Notes: generated by a model from the letters alone, not told the origin. A stretch of 64,000 nt of DNA from an uncultured Prevotellaceae bacterium (GCA_900318065.1 ONIY01000003.1:1-64000), one strand, 5' to 3'. Counted from the stretch's first letter, positions 16,207-26,100 are shown. Translations and numbers: made by a program.

Positions 16207-16749
16207 TCACCTGTTAATGAGTGATTCAAGAATAAGGCCTATGATAATGGGCAGCACCATCATCATCAATGCCGAGATAATGAAGAACTTTGTCCCTTTC
16301 TTGCCACTAAGCCCCAGAAACTCAAGCGCATTATATGCCATGTAAGGCATATACAAGAATAAGAAAAACAGCACCGAGAGCTGAGCGTTGAGCACGTTGA
16401 TGAGCACCGAAAGTATCACCATGAACGACAGGTTATAAATAATATAACTGTTGAGCTTAGACATGGCGATGTGGCTGCGTGAGAACTCGGGACAGAAACC
16501 CGAGAGGAGATAGCTGCAAAGGAAATAGGTGAGCATAAACTTGGAGAACGCCACTATTGCCTTCATCAGAGATGACGAGATGGTGATAGTGCTGTCATAT
16601 ATCATGGGCACAAAGCAAGAAACAGCAAGAATGGCGAGCAACGGGAAGAAGATGCTCGACAGCACTCGCTGAGTGGAATCACCACTATCGTCAATATACA
16701 GCCAACCAAGTTTTGGCTTTATGATAACTATCAATAATTTTCTTAGCAT
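16207..16749 (-). CDS. Yip1-domain integral membrane protein
   Basis: A 180-residue protein with an N-terminal segment (KLLIVIIKPKLGWLYIDD) and about five hydrophobic helices, matching the Yip1/DUF1282 pattern of bacterial inner-membrane proteins. Their role in bacteria is not established. It precedes smpB with a 33-base gap. A minus-strand TAATTTTG box at 16775-16782 could drive both. Confidence 0.7.
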   Translation of the reverse strand: MLRKLLIVIIKPKLGWLYIDDSGDSTQRVLSSIFFPLLAILAVSCFVPMIYDSTITISSSLMKAIVAFSKFMLTYFLCSYLLSGFCPEFSRSHIAMSKLNSYIIYNLSFMVILSVLINVLNAQLSVLFFLFLYMPYMAYNALEFLGLSGKKGTKFFIISALMMMVLPIIIGLILESLINR

Positions 16750-16774
16750 TGTGAGTGATTTGTGTTTTGGGGTG

Positions 16775-16782
16775 CAAAATTA
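16775..16782 (-). promoter_or_regulatory. -7 promoter box for yip1-like/smpB
   Basis: TAATTTTG on the minus strand, about 26 bases before the ATG at 16749. No convincing -33 box. Confidence 0.5.
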
Positions 16783-16836
16783 ATAAATTGGACAATAAAA
16801 TAAAACTAAAATTGCAACAGAAGACAAAAAAATAAG

Positions 16837-16844
16837 TATTTTTG
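16837..16844 (+). promoter_or_regulatory. -7 promoter box for the FtsX-like permease
   Basis: TATTTTTG on the plus strand, 33 bases before the ATG at 16877. It is back-to-back with the divergent -7 box at 16775. Confidence 0.55.
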
Positions 16845-16876
16845 CAAATTATTACCGTTTCACACAAGCCAGGAGA

Positions 16877-18133
16877 ATGAGATTTGAGGTATTCATAGCA
16901 TCAAAATTGAAATTGGGCAACAACGAGAAATCGGGGTCGCCCAGCCTCAACGTTGCCCTCATTGGCATCATCCTCGCCATTGTGATTATGATACTCTCGG
17001 TGGTGATAGTGATGGGATTCAAAAAGGAAATCACCACCAAGATCAACAGCCTTGACTCACACCTCAAAATCTCCAACGGCGCTATCGGCATCGACGACAA
17101 TTTCTCTAAAGTCGACTTCAGGGAAGTGAGCAATGCCTTGAAGAAGGACTCGGAGCTGTCGCAAAACATTTCCTCGGTGTCGCTAATCGCCGAGAAACCT
17201 GCCATCCTCAAGACCGACAACGACTTCAAGGGGCTGCAGTTTAAAGGAGTGGACGCCAACTATGACTACACTTTCCTGCAGAACCACCTCATCGAGGGGC
17301 GTGTTCCAAGCTATGAGAACGACGACAGCACTCAGGAGATAATCATCTCATCTACAATTGCCAAGCAACTCCAGCTCAATCTCAATGACAAGGTCTTCAC
17401 CTATTTCATCGACGACAAGGTGAAGGTGCGCAACTGCCGGATTGTGGGAATTTTCAACACCGATTTCGACACCTTCGACAAAGCATTTATCGTGGGCAAC
17501 ATAGCGTTGCTCCAGAGCGTCAACAACTGGAAAATGCATGAGGGAAACTACGTGGGCGTAAACTTGAACGACTTGTCCAGCGTGAGCAAGGATGCCTATG
17601 ACCTGTATGGCAAACTCGCCTTGCAGTCGATCAACGACAATGACAACTCCACCGTCTACAATGTGACTAATACCCGCCAGAACAATATCTCCTATCACAC
17701 CTGGCTTGGGATGCTCGACATGAATGTGGTGATTATACTTGTGCTCATGGTGATAGTGTCGGGCTTCACCCTAATATCAGCATTGCTCATGGTAGTGCTC
17801 GAGCGCATCAGGATGATAGGACTCATGAAAGCCCTGGGGGCCGAGAACAGCTCAATTAGGCGCATTTTCATTTTCCTGACCCACAAAATAATCTTCAAGT
17901 CAATCATCATAGGCAACGTGGCGGGAATAGGACTGGCACTGCTGCAGAAGCATTTCCACATCATCAAACTCAACCCCGAGGCCTATTACATGAACTACGT
18001 GCCCATCGACATCAACATCACATCACTCGTGCTGCTCAATGTGGGAATCCTTCTAGTCTCATACCTCACACTAATAGGTCCCTCCTACATCGTCTCAACC
18101 ATCAAGCCCACCTCAAGCATGCGATTTGAATAG
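16877..18133 (+). CDS. LolC/LolE-like ABC permease (FtsX family)
   Basis: A 418-residue inner-membrane protein with one N-terminal helix (about 26-50, VALIGIILAIVIMILSVVIV), a periplasmic MacB/PCD-type domain (about 50-265) and three C-terminal helices (about 275-300, 322-348, 378-402). This is the layout of lipoprotein-release permeases LolC/E and of FtsX-family exporters. The usual partner ATPase (LolD-like) is not next to it. Lipoprotein sorting is a family-based inference. It is monocistronic and its stop lies 14 bases from the convergent recQ stop. Confidence 0.8.
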   Translation: MRFEVFIASKLKLGNNEKSGSPSLNVALIGIILAIVIMILSVVIVMGFKKEITTKINSLDSHLKISNGAIGIDDNFSKVDFREVSNALKKDSELSQNISSVSLIAEKPAILKTDNDFKGLQFKGVDANYDYTFLQNHLIEGRVPSYENDDSTQEIIISSTIAKQLQLNLNDKVFTYFIDDKVKVRNCRIVGIFNTDFDTFDKAFIVGNIALLQSVNNWKMHEGNYVGVNLNDLSSVSKDAYDLYGKLALQSINDNDNSTVYNVTNTRQNNISYHTWLGMLDMNVVIILVLMVIVSGFTLISALLMVVLERIRMIGLMKALGAENSSIRRIFIFLTHKIIFKSIIIGNVAGIGLALLQKHFHIIKLNPEAYYMNYVPIDINITSLVLLNVGILLVSYLTLIGPSYIVSTIKPTSSMRFE

Positions 18134-18147
18134 AGCAACCACCGCCA

Positions 18148-20064
18148 TTACTTTAGAGGCTCGGGGTTGTGGTAGGTGTCGTCGTCGAGGTGGTTCAGGT
18201 AGCCTTCGTCAACTAGCATTGCCACCATGTTGATGATTTCGTCTTGTGGGAAGGAGAGTGTTTTGACAAAGTCGCTCAATGTGCGTGGCTTGAGTTGTGC
18301 CATGTAAAGTATTCCTTGCTGCACATCTTGTGGGGTGTGGTCGGTGCGCTTGCGTTTATCGATGCATGTGTCGCAATGTCCGCAAGGCGATGTGTCTTCC
18401 TCGCCGAAGTATTCCACCAGATACTGTTCGCGGCAGATGTTGTCGTCGTAACAATAGGTGATCACCGAGTCGATGCGCTGCTCCATGCGGCTGCGCAAGT
18501 CTTCATACACGCTCTTGGGGATGAGCACGTGTGCGGGCTCCTCGCGCGAGGTGGTGTAGATGATATATGGAGTGCGCTTGCGCGGCACATAATGCAGCAG
18601 ATGCATGCGGTTGAGCTCAAGAAGCGACTCGTATATGGTCTCGGGCGAGAGCTTGTAGCGATAGGATATCACGTCCTCGTTGATGAAGACATAGTCGGCA
18701 AAAAGGCCTGAATAAGTGCGCAACACTGCCTGCAGCACGTCGTCGGCATGAGGGGTTATAGTGGGGATATTATACAGTTCCTCTTTGTTGGCTAGAATCA
18801 TGACGCGCGACTGTGTCTCAATTTCCTCGACAAACTGTATATAACCAGCCTGCGTCAAAATCCTCAATGCATTGTGAGTGGGCAATACAGGCATATTGAA
18901 AGTGCGGCAAAAGAGGTTGAAATTGAAGTCAATCATCTGGCCATATCCTTCGCCAATGGCAACCTCAAGAAAATTGCCCACCCTTTCATATACCTTGCGA
19001 ATAAAGTCCTTCTCGGGGAAAGCCTCGCTCAGATGCCTGCGGAGCACAGCCTTGTCGGTCGACTTAACGAGCATCACGGCATAGGAGCGGTTGCCGTCGC
19101 GCCCTGCACGGCCCGCCTCCTGGAAATATTCCTCAAGAGAATTGGGCATGTCGACATGCACCACTACCCTAACGTCGGGTTTGTCGATACCCATACCAAA
19201 GGCATTGGTGGCAACCACTACCCTTATCTCATCGTTTTTCCACTTGTTTTGCTTGTCTTCTTTCTCCTCAATGCTCAGTCCCGCATGGTAATGTGTTGCA
19301 GCGATGCCATTGCGCAGCAACTCATCGGCAATCATCTTGGTGCGCTTGCGGCTGCGCACATACACGATAGCCGACCCCGCCACCGATTTCATGATGTGCA
19401 CGAGTTCGTCCATTTTCTCGGTGGTGTGGCGCACTACATAGGAGATATTGCTCCTCACAAAACTCTTCTTGAACACATTTCGTGCCCTGAACTGGAGTTT
19501 CTCCTGGATGTCGTCGACCACAACACTCGTGGCTGTGGCTGTCAATGCCAGCACGGGAGCGCCGGGAAACACTTTGCGCAGCTTGCTGATCTTGAGGAAA
19601 GAGGGTCTGAAATCATATCCCCACTGCGATATACAGTGCGCCTCGTCAACGACAATGAGGCACACGTTAAGACGTTTTATCCTGTCGATGAAAGAGTCGC
19701 TCTCCAAGCGCTCGGGCGACACATAGAGGAACTTGTACTTGCCATTGGTGCACTTTTCCATTACCCTGCGATGCTCAGCCATGGTGAGACCGCCATGCAG
19801 ATAGGTTGCCTTGATGCCACGTTCAACGAGATTGTCAACCTGGTCTTTCATCAATGAGATGATGGGCGTCACCACAATGGCAATGCCTTCCATCACAAGA
19901 GTGGGAATTTGAAACGTGAGCGACTTGCCGCCTCCTGTGGGCATAAGCCCAAGAGTGTCGCGTCCGTCAAGGACCGACATTATTATATCTTCCTGAAGCG
20001 AGCGAAATTGCTTGTAGCCCCAGTACTTCTCCAGAACCTTGTAGATATCACTCCTGGCCGACAT
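18148..20064 (-). CDS. recQ: ATP-dependent DNA helicase RecQ
   Basis: A 638-residue 3'-5' helicase. Walker A (LMPTGGGKSLTF, about 39-50), DEAH box (VVDEAHCISQWGYDFRPSF) and the motif V/VI region (VVATNAFGMGIDKPDVR, HVDMPNSLEEYFQEAGRAGRDG) are intact. The RecQ zinc-binding region holds four cysteines in CREQYLVEYFG...CGHCDTC (about 555-580), followed by a short winged-helix-like segment. The protein ends before an HRDC domain, so it is of the shorter type. Its start overlaps the recJ end by 17 bases, so the two recombination-repair genes are expressed together. Confidence 0.95.
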   Translation of the reverse strand: MSARSDIYKVLEKYWGYKQFRSLQEDIIMSVLDGRDTLGLMPTGGGKSLTFQIPTLVMEGIAIVVTPIISLMKDQVDNLVERGIKATYLHGGLTMAEHRRVMEKCTNGKYKFLYVSPERLESDSFIDRIKRLNVCLIVVDEAHCISQWGYDFRPSFLKISKLRKVFPGAPVLALTATATSVVVDDIQEKLQFRARNVFKKSFVRSNISYVVRHTTEKMDELVHIMKSVAGSAIVYVRSRKRTKMIADELLRNGIAATHYHAGLSIEEKEDKQNKWKNDEIRVVVATNAFGMGIDKPDVRVVVHVDMPNSLEEYFQEAGRAGRDGNRSYAVMLVKSTDKAVLRRHLSEAFPEKDFIRKVYERVGNFLEVAIGEGYGQMIDFNFNLFCRTFNMPVLPTHNALRILTQAGYIQFVEEIETQSRVMILANKEELYNIPTITPHADDVLQAVLRTYSGLFADYVFINEDVISYRYKLSPETIYESLLELNRMHLLHYVPRKRTPYIIYTTSREEPAHVLIPKSVYEDLRSRMEQRIDSVITYCYDDNICREQYLVEYFGEEDTSPCGHCDTCIDKRKRTDHTPQDVQQGILYMAQLKPRTLSDFVKTLSFPQDEIINMVAMLVDEGYLNHLDDDTYHNPEPLK

Positions 20065-21793
20065 CTTCGCTCATTCTAATTCCCTTGATGAGCAACTGAA
20101 TAGATACCGAATTGTGGTGGCGGTTCTCTTCGACGGTGTAGATGATGTCGAATGGCTTGCCGCTCTTGACAAGGTCGTACTGCTCGCCCATGCCAAAAGC
20201 GATGCCGTTCATCATCTTGCCCGACTTGCCGTCGACCACATCAAGCTTGATGTGCTCCATCTTCTTGCCCACCAACTTGCTGGTACCTGCATCACGGCAA
20301 TTACGCGTCATGAACACGGGCTTCTGGTTCTCAGGGCCAAAAGGATTGAACAGCTTCATGTAGCGCACAAAAGAGTCGTTTATCTCATCAAAGCCCAATT
20401 CGCAGTCAACGTCAATCGACGGCGTAACCTGCTCATCCTCGATGTGCGCTTCGACATATTCTTCAAGACGACGCTTGAACTCTGGGATGTTCTCTTCCTT
20501 GAGCGTGAGTCCCACGGCATTAGTGTGCCCGCCAAAGTTCTCCAGCAGGTCGCGGTTGTTCTTGATGGCAGTGTAGATGTCAAAGCCTCTCACCGAGCGT
20601 GAAGAACCGGTAGCAAAACCATCGTTGCTGTAGGTGAGCACTACCGATGGGCGGAAATACAATTCCGACAATCTCGAAGCCACAATGCCAATGATGCCCT
20701 TGTGCCAATCGCGGTTATAGAGCACGATAGGCTTCTTCGAGCCCATTTCCTCCTTATGGTTCTCGATGATGGCGTTGGCCTCCTCGGTAATATTTCGGTC
20801 GAGCTCCTTGCGGTTCTGGTTGTAGCTGTCGATTTTTTTGATAATCTCGTAGGCCTGAGAAGAGTTGCGTGTTACCAGCAACTCCACCGACTCCTGCCCC
20901 GACTGCATACGTCCCGAAGCATTGATAAGTGGGCCAATCTTGAAAATAATATCACTAATGGTGATTTCGCGGCGCTGAAGCCGGCACAGCCTGAGAATGC
21001 TGCGCAAACCCACACACGGGTTGTTGTTAAGTCGCTTTATTCCATAGTGAGCCAAGATGCGGTTCTCGCCCGTGAGAGGCACCAGGTCGGCAGCGATGCT
21101 CACGGCAAGAAGGTCGAGCGAGTTTTCTAGGTCATACATGTTGTCGATGCCATTGCTCTTGGCAAAGCCCTGCATGAACTTATAGCCCACACCGCATCCC
21201 GACAATTCCTTGTAGGGGTAATTGTCGTCACTCAACTTAGGGTTCAGGATGGCAGCCGCCTGCGGCAACTCATCGTCGGGCACATGATGGTCACATATAA
21301 TGAAGTCAATGCCCTTCGACTTGGCATAGGCAATCTCGTCAACAGCCTTTATGCCACAGTCAAGCACTATAATGAGTTTTACACCAATGCTCTCGGCATA
21401 GTCTATGCCCTGCATTGATATACCATAACCTTCATCATCCCGTGTGGGTATATAGTACACCACATTGGAATAGAAGCGTTGCAGATAGCGGTAAACCAGT
21501 GCTACCGCTGTTGTACCGTCTACGTCATAGTCGCCATAGACCATTACTTTTTCTTTTGCCCCCAAGGCTTGGTTGAGCCTCTCTACAGCCTTTTTCATAT
21601 CCCGCATCAAGAACGGGTCGGGCAGCTGGCTTAGCGATGGATAGAAGAAGTCTCTCACCTCCTCGGGTGTCTTCACTCCACGCAACACCAGTAGCCGAGC
21701 AATAGAAGGGCACTCGGGGAACTGGACCGCGAGACGCTCCTCTATCTTCTTTTCTTCGGATGTAAGGGGTAAATAAATCCATTTACTTGTCAT
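20048..21793 (-). CDS. recJ: Single-strand DNA exonuclease RecJ
   Basis: A 581-residue DHH/DHHA1 phosphoesterase that degrades single-stranded DNA 5'-3' in recombination and mismatch repair. Motif VYGDYDVDGTTAVALVYRYL (about 84-103), the metal-binding DCG (VLDCGIKAVDE) and DHH (ICDHHVPDDE), the SGC..GVGYKF helix, and the DHHA1 part GGHTNAVGLTL are all present, followed by an OB-like C-terminus. Length is normal. It overlaps recQ, a functional pairing since RecQ unwinds the strand RecJ digests. Confidence 0.95.
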   Translation of the reverse strand: MTSKWIYLPLTSEEKKIEERLAVQFPECPSIARLLVLRGVKTPEEVRDFFYPSLSQLPDPFLMRDMKKAVERLNQALGAKEKVMVYGDYDVDGTTAVALVYRYLQRFYSNVVYYIPTRDDEGYGISMQGIDYAESIGVKLIIVLDCGIKAVDEIAYAKSKGIDFIICDHHVPDDELPQAAAILNPKLSDDNYPYKELSGCGVGYKFMQGFAKSNGIDNMYDLENSLDLLAVSIAADLVPLTGENRILAHYGIKRLNNNPCVGLRSILRLCRLQRREITISDIIFKIGPLINASGRMQSGQESVELLVTRNSSQAYEIIKKIDSYNQNRKELDRNITEEANAIIENHKEEMGSKKPIVLYNRDWHKGIIGIVASRLSELYFRPSVVLTYSNDGFATGSSRSVRGFDIYTAIKNNRDLLENFGGHTNAVGLTLKEENIPEFKRRLEEYVEAHIEDEQVTPSIDVDCELGFDEINDSFVRYMKLFNPFGPENQKPVFMTRNCRDAGTSKLVGKKMEHIKLDVVDGKSGKMMNGIAFGMGEQYDLVKSGKPFDIIYTVEENRHHNSVSIQLLIKGIRMSEDVGQE

Positions 21794-22199
21794 TTATGTT
21801 GTTCTTTAATTGGCATGTGGTGTAAGTGGCTGGCGCTCTTGCCATTCGCCACCAGGGAGTGAGGGTATAGCATTAAATACCAAGTGCTGCAGGTCATGAG
21901 TTGACAACATGAAAGAGCGACAAAACATTAACATTTCTTTACAATGATATGCAAAGACCCAAGCCTTATCATGAGGCGTGTCACCCAAGTGGCAGGAACC
22001 ACTCTACACGGCATCACCTCAAATGGCTTTTGCTCTCATAGTCAACAAGTTCACCACACATTTTTAAACAATTACATCAACTGTCATGTGCTTCAAAATG
22101 TGAACAATTGACCTAACTTAATATTTAGCACACAAAATTAAATAAAATAATAGGTAAATCAAAACTTAAATTGAACTTTTTTTCATTGGACAGCAAAAA
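21794..22199. other. Gene-free AT-rich region upstream of recJ
   Basis: No gene seen. A minus-strand TAATTTTG lies at 22133-22140 but would leave a 5' leader of over 300 bases before recJ. Otherwise no recognisable RNA. Confidence 0.5.
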
Positions 22200-22232
22200 A
22201 AAGTTAATTTATATTTAATAGATTAACTTTTG
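22200..22232 (-). terminator. Terminator after the S8 peptidase gene
   Basis: A 10-bp AT-rich stem (AAAAGTTAAT with ATTAACTTTT) followed on the minus strand by a run of T, 24 bases after the peptidase stop codon at 22256. Confidence 0.65.
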
Positions 22233-22255
22233 GGTGTCAACATTAATAAAAGAAA

Positions 22256-24346
22256 CTATTTCTCGCCGTTGAGCAATAAATTATATAATCGAGTGACATC
22301 GGCGGCATTTATTCCATCATCACAATTCACATTGGCACGTTGCACATGAATGCTCGACGAGCCCAGAATGATGTTATAGACGCAAGTCACGTCGGCCGCT
22401 GTAACAGCGCCATCGCCGTTGACATCACCGCCAAGGCGGCGTAGCAGATACTTTATGCCAGCATCAATATCCAGTTTTCCATAACCCCACTTCTTGGGTG
22501 AGCCATTCTCAACATAGGAGTCGCGATAGCATGTGGCCTCCATCAACTCACGCAACTGGGCAGTAGTCAATGTGGGACATATCTCAAGCCACAAAGCTAT
22601 TGCCCCTGCCACAACAGGAGTCGACATCGACGTGCCTCCTTCTAGGCCATAAGGGTAGTCAACGCCATCAACAGTTACCATGTCAAAAACATTAGCCAAG
22701 TCATTAAACGCCTCACAATACCTGCTCACCGACGATGCGACCTGATATCCTGGAGCCACAAGGTCGGGGCGGCGCTTGTTGAGAAGGTCGGGGCCAAACG
22801 CCGAGAAATAAGCCAAATCGCCTGGTGTGCAGCGAGAATAGGTGACAGTGTCGCCACTCATCATCACGAATGATGGCGTTGAGCAATAGGCACCCACCGA
22901 GATCACACTATCGGTTGTTGCAAGGTCGCTGATAGTGTAACTTTTCGATCCATTATTCCATCCATCCAGTCCACAGTTTGAATACACCACTTTACCGCCA
23001 CCCCAGCCAATGAGCGTCTCACCCTTAGGTGCCTTATTAATTAATCCAATGCGGTATTTACTCTTATCAACGCTGGAGTACACCACATCAACAATCGAGT
23101 GGAAAAGTCCGTTGTCCTCTACCGCACAAGCAAAATTCAATTCACCATCAAAATACCGAGCAAACACCGAGTCGGTCTCACTAGTCACGGTGTACACACT
23201 GTCGAGCTGGGCATCACGTGGCACATCGAGGCGATGCACAAGGGTGTCGGCCTGAATATCCCAAATCACCAGGTCAACCGTGTGACGCTGTTGCGACCTT
23301 GTCCACATGCTGGAATAACCTATCATGGGTTCACGGCTACTCCAGTTGGTCAAGAAAGTCGCAAGCGAATCACTCTCCCCCATCTTCTTGCGAACGTTAA
23401 GCGGCACATGGCCATCATTGCCAGCCGACACCACACAGATGCGCCCCGGTGCCGACACCTCTTTAAAGAGCTGGCATAGCGGTGAGGTGCCATCATGTGC
23501 TCCATCCTGGCTGCCGATGCTCATGTTGATAACAGCAGGCAACCCCACCTTGTCGGCATAATCAAAGATGTATTTGATTGAATTTGCCACATTAAAATCG
23601 GTGAGTTCCTCGTCGGGCATACCACAAGCAACAATTTGCGCACCTGTTGCCACGCCATGCAGCCCATTGTCCATAAAACTTCCAGCAGCAGTGCCAGTGG
23701 TGTGAGTACCATGATAATAGGTAGAGTCGTCGGTGGTAAGTGCAGATATCTCGCCGGGAGTGGTGTACTCACTTCCAGGCAGTTCCTCTCCCCCCACCAC
23801 AGGATGTGTGCCTGTTGAGTCGCATGGCATGTACACCCTCACTATGCGCAACTGTCCATCCTGGTCACGAAAATTGATGTGATTGAAGTCAATGCCCACG
23901 TCAATCATGCCCACTACTATCCCATTGCCACTATAAACATTATGATTTACACCGTTATAACTATAGGTCATAGCAGGAAAGCATGACATTTCCAGAGCCG
24001 TTACATTGCACAAGTCTAAATGCCTCTCAAGGCTTATGTTTTTCACGCCATCCACTCTTGCAATACTCCCCATGCTGCTCAACGATGCTGTCACAGCCGC
24101 CATGTTGCCAAAGCTGTAACACACGTGAGCGCCATTACTCTCCAGCTCACGTAGCACAACAGGATTGTCGACGGTCACAAACATGCGCAGTTGACGATCA
24201 TCATTCTCAAGTTGTTGATTTCTCATCTTGTCAACAGACTTGTACTTGGCCAGTTCTATCCTGGTGCGAGCCGAGAAAACTGCCGACTCACACACCATAG
24301 AGCCAAGGCAAATCAGCACTGAATATAGAAACAACTTCATTTTCAT
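22256..24346 (-). CDS. Secreted S8 (subtilisin-like) protease with dockerin tail
   Basis: About 696 residues from the ATG at 24346; the longer frame upstream lies in and before the promoter. A signal peptide (about 1-22) and a propeptide are followed by the subtilase triad: D149 (MIDVGIDFNH), H212 (HGTHTTGTAAG) and S573 (GGTSMSTPVVAGA). A long insert separates H from S. The last about 55 residues form a dockerin type I pair: GDVNGDGAVTAADVTCVYNI and NVNCDDGINAADVTRLYNLL, each with a calcium-loop DxNxDxxxxxxD pattern. No cohesin is encoded nearby, so the tail's partner is unknown. Monocistronic between two terminators. Confidence 0.88.
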   Translation of the reverse strand: MKMKLFLYSVLICLGSMVCESAVFSARTRIELAKYKSVDKMRNQQLENDDRQLRMFVTVDNPVVLRELESNGAHVCYSFGNMAAVTASLSSMGSIARVDGVKNISLERHLDLCNVTALEMSCFPAMTYSYNGVNHNVYSGNGIVVGMIDVGIDFNHINFRDQDGQLRIVRVYMPCDSTGTHPVVGGEELPGSEYTTPGEISALTTDDSTYYHGTHTTGTAAGSFMDNGLHGVATGAQIVACGMPDEELTDFNVANSIKYIFDYADKVGLPAVINMSIGSQDGAHDGTSPLCQLFKEVSAPGRICVVSAGNDGHVPLNVRKKMGESDSLATFLTNWSSREPMIGYSSMWTRSQQRHTVDLVIWDIQADTLVHRLDVPRDAQLDSVYTVTSETDSVFARYFDGELNFACAVEDNGLFHSIVDVVYSSVDKSKYRIGLINKAPKGETLIGWGGGKVVYSNCGLDGWNNGSKSYTISDLATTDSVISVGAYCSTPSFVMMSGDTVTYSRCTPGDLAYFSAFGPDLLNKRRPDLVAPGYQVASSVSRYCEAFNDLANVFDMVTVDGVDYPYGLEGGTSMSTPVVAGAIALWLEICPTLTTAQLRELMEATCYRDSYVENGSPKKWGYGKLDIDAGIKYLLRRLGGDVNGDGAVTAADVTCVYNIILGSSSIHVQRANVNCDDGINAADVTRLYNLLLNGEK

Positions 24347-24370
24347 GATAATCGGAGATTTGAGTTTTTG

Positions 24371-24402
24371 CAAAAATAATAATTCCCTTTGAAAGTTGCA
24401 AA
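24371..24402 (-). promoter_or_regulatory. Promoter of the S8 protease gene
   Basis: On the minus strand TATTTTTG (24371-24378) is the -7 box, with TTTG (24399-24402) 20 bases upstream. RNA would start about 20 bases before the ATG at 24346, which supports that start codon. Confidence 0.75.
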
Positions 24403-24410
24403 TAAAAACA

Positions 24411-24442
24411 TCCCGATGAAAGAATTGCTCTCTCATCGGGAC
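24411..24442 (-). terminator. Terminator after the TPR gene
   Basis: CCCGATGA...TCATCGGG stem of at least 8 bp followed on the minus strand by TGTTTTTATTT, 20 bases after the stop of the TPR gene. It closes the TPR/PstS-like group. Confidence 0.8.
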
Positions 24443-24462
24443 GTTAGTTCAACTAGATTGTA

Positions 24463-26100
24463 TTATTGCTGTGGTTGATTCAGGCCCTCAACATACTTGC
24501 GCAATTGCTCGTTGTTGGGGTCAAGCTCAAGCCACTTGGTGAAGTAGGTCTTCGACAAGTCGTTTTGACCTTGCTTCAGGTAGTAGTTGGCCATGTAACG
24601 ATAGCACAACTGCAAGTAATAGTTGGCGTTCTTGTTATCCTTGTTGGCCATCACAGCAGTCTCAAGCTTCTTGTAAGCCTCCAGGGCGGTGCCGTCAAAC
24701 TCGGCAGTCTCGCCCAGGTTCATGATGCGAGAGAGCATATAGTAGTTGCTCACCTCGTTGGGCTGCTTCTCAATAACCTCCTCGATAGCCTTCTTGCCCT
24801 TAGCAACGGCGTCGGCCTTAACGGCGGCGTCGGTAGTGTTCTCTGCCAGACGGCTGTAAGCATTGGCGAGGTTATAAAGGTCGTTGATAGTATAGTCGCC
24901 ACTGGCAATCACATCCTCGCGCAACTTAATGGCCTTGTCAAACTCTTTATTCTTGGTGTAGATATTAACAAGCTGGTTACGGATAGACTTGTCATCGGGG
25001 AAGATAGTCATCGCCTTCTCAAATGCCTGCACAGCCTCATCGGCACGGTCGAGCTGTGCCAGAGCAGTTGCAAAGTAAGAATAGTCGGAGGCGAGATAGA
25101 GTGAGTTATATTGATCGGGAAGAGCGAAGAACTGCTTTCCAGTCTCAAGAGCACCCTCCCAGTCCTCCTTAGCGCACTGGCTATAGAGCTTGAGGCGGTA
25201 TCCAAAGAACTTGTTGTTAGACTCGTCATCACTTGCTATAAGACCGTTGCAAATGTCGATAGCCTTGTCGTTCTCCTTGTTCATCCACAGCAGCTGAGCA
25301 TAACGCACCTCATCCTTTGCAAAGTGGTTAGGATTATCATAGTACTTGCCATAGTTCTCGAGCGCCTTAGCCACATCGTTGTTCTCGTAATACTTCTCGG
25401 CGAGCTCACGTTGCACAAGAGCATTGTTTGGAACTTCCCTGAGCAGGTTCTCAAGACCCTGGATGGCCCTGGTGGGATTCAGGAAGAAGTCCACGTTGGC
25501 AGCCTTCACGCGGCTCTCGATATTGTTGGGCTCGTTTTGATAAGCAAGCTCATACTGTCCGAAAGCCTGTCCCCATTCTTTCTTGTAACCCAGGTCATCG
25601 CCCTTGAAGATATAGTAGTCGGGGTCGGCAGGGTTCCACTTGAAAGCGTTGTCGGTCTGCTTCTTTATTTGTTTTGCATAAGCGTTAGCGTCGGCATAGT
25701 AGTAAGCATTGGCAATTGCGATAGCAAGCTTTGAATTCTTCTTAGAGCATTTCTCGCCTTGCTTGAAGAAATTCTCGGCACCCTTCACATCACCTTTTTT
25801 GAGAGCTACTGCGCCTTTACCCACATAGTTGAAGCCATATTTAGGATTGATTTGAATACCCTTGTCATAGTAAGACTGTGCAAGCGCTAAGTCCCCCTTG
25901 TGGTAAGCAATCTCACCCAGGTAGTAGTTAGCTTCGGCCTTATTGGTACCGGCATCGTCAAGATACTTCTCGAGGAGGATCTTGGCATCGTCGAGTTTAC
26001 CAATCTTGTAAAAATCAATTCCATCCTTGTAGCCTTGTGCGTTGACTACAAACGATGCGCATGCTAAAAGCATGGTTGCGAAAAAGAATTTAGTTTTCAT
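24463..26100 (-). CDS. Exported tetratricopeptide-repeat protein
   Basis: A 545-residue protein with a signal peptide (about 1-21, ending VNA) and TPR helices through most of its length, e.g. AEANYYLGEIAYHKGDLALAQ, then GFNYVGKGAVALKKGDVKGA and TALAQLDRADEAVQAFEKAM. TPRs mediate protein contacts; no catalytic domain is visible. It likely works in the periplasm. It lies 93 bases behind the PstS-like gene, which suggests a shared role with the TonB cluster upstream. Confidence 0.8.
   Translation of the reverse strand: MKTKFFFATMLLACASFVVNAQGYKDGIDFYKIGKLDDAKILLEKYLDDAGTNKAEANYYLGEIAYHKGDLALAQSYYDKGIQINPKYGFNYVGKGAVALKKGDVKGAENFFKQGEKCSKKNSKLAIAIANAYYYADANAYAKQIKKQTDNAFKWNPADPDYYIFKGDDLGYKKEWGQAFGQYELAYQNEPNNIESRVKAANVDFFLNPTRAIQGLENLLREVPNNALVQRELAEKYYENNDVAKALENYGKYYDNPNHFAKDEVRYAQLLWMNKENDKAIDICNGLIASDDESNNKFFGYRLKLYSQCAKEDWEGALETGKQFFALPDQYNSLYLASDYSYFATALAQLDRADEAVQAFEKAMTIFPDDKSIRNQLVNIYTKNKEFDKAIKLREDVIASGDYTINDLYNLANAYSRLAENTTDAAVKADAVAKGKKAIEEVIEKQPNEVSNYYMLSRIMNLGETAEFDGTALEAYKKLETAVMANKDNKNANYYLQLCYRYMANYYLKQGQNDLSKTYFTKWLELDPNNEQLRKYVEGLNQPQQ

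Noticed and set aside
22133-22140. Possible -7 box for recJ
   Set aside because: It would leave a leader of more than 300 bases with no recognisable structure, so I do not call it as the recJ promoter.
24347-24436. Longer N-terminus of the S8 protease
   Set aside because: It would cover the promoter boxes and part of the preceding terminator; the signal peptide begins at 24346 or 24340.
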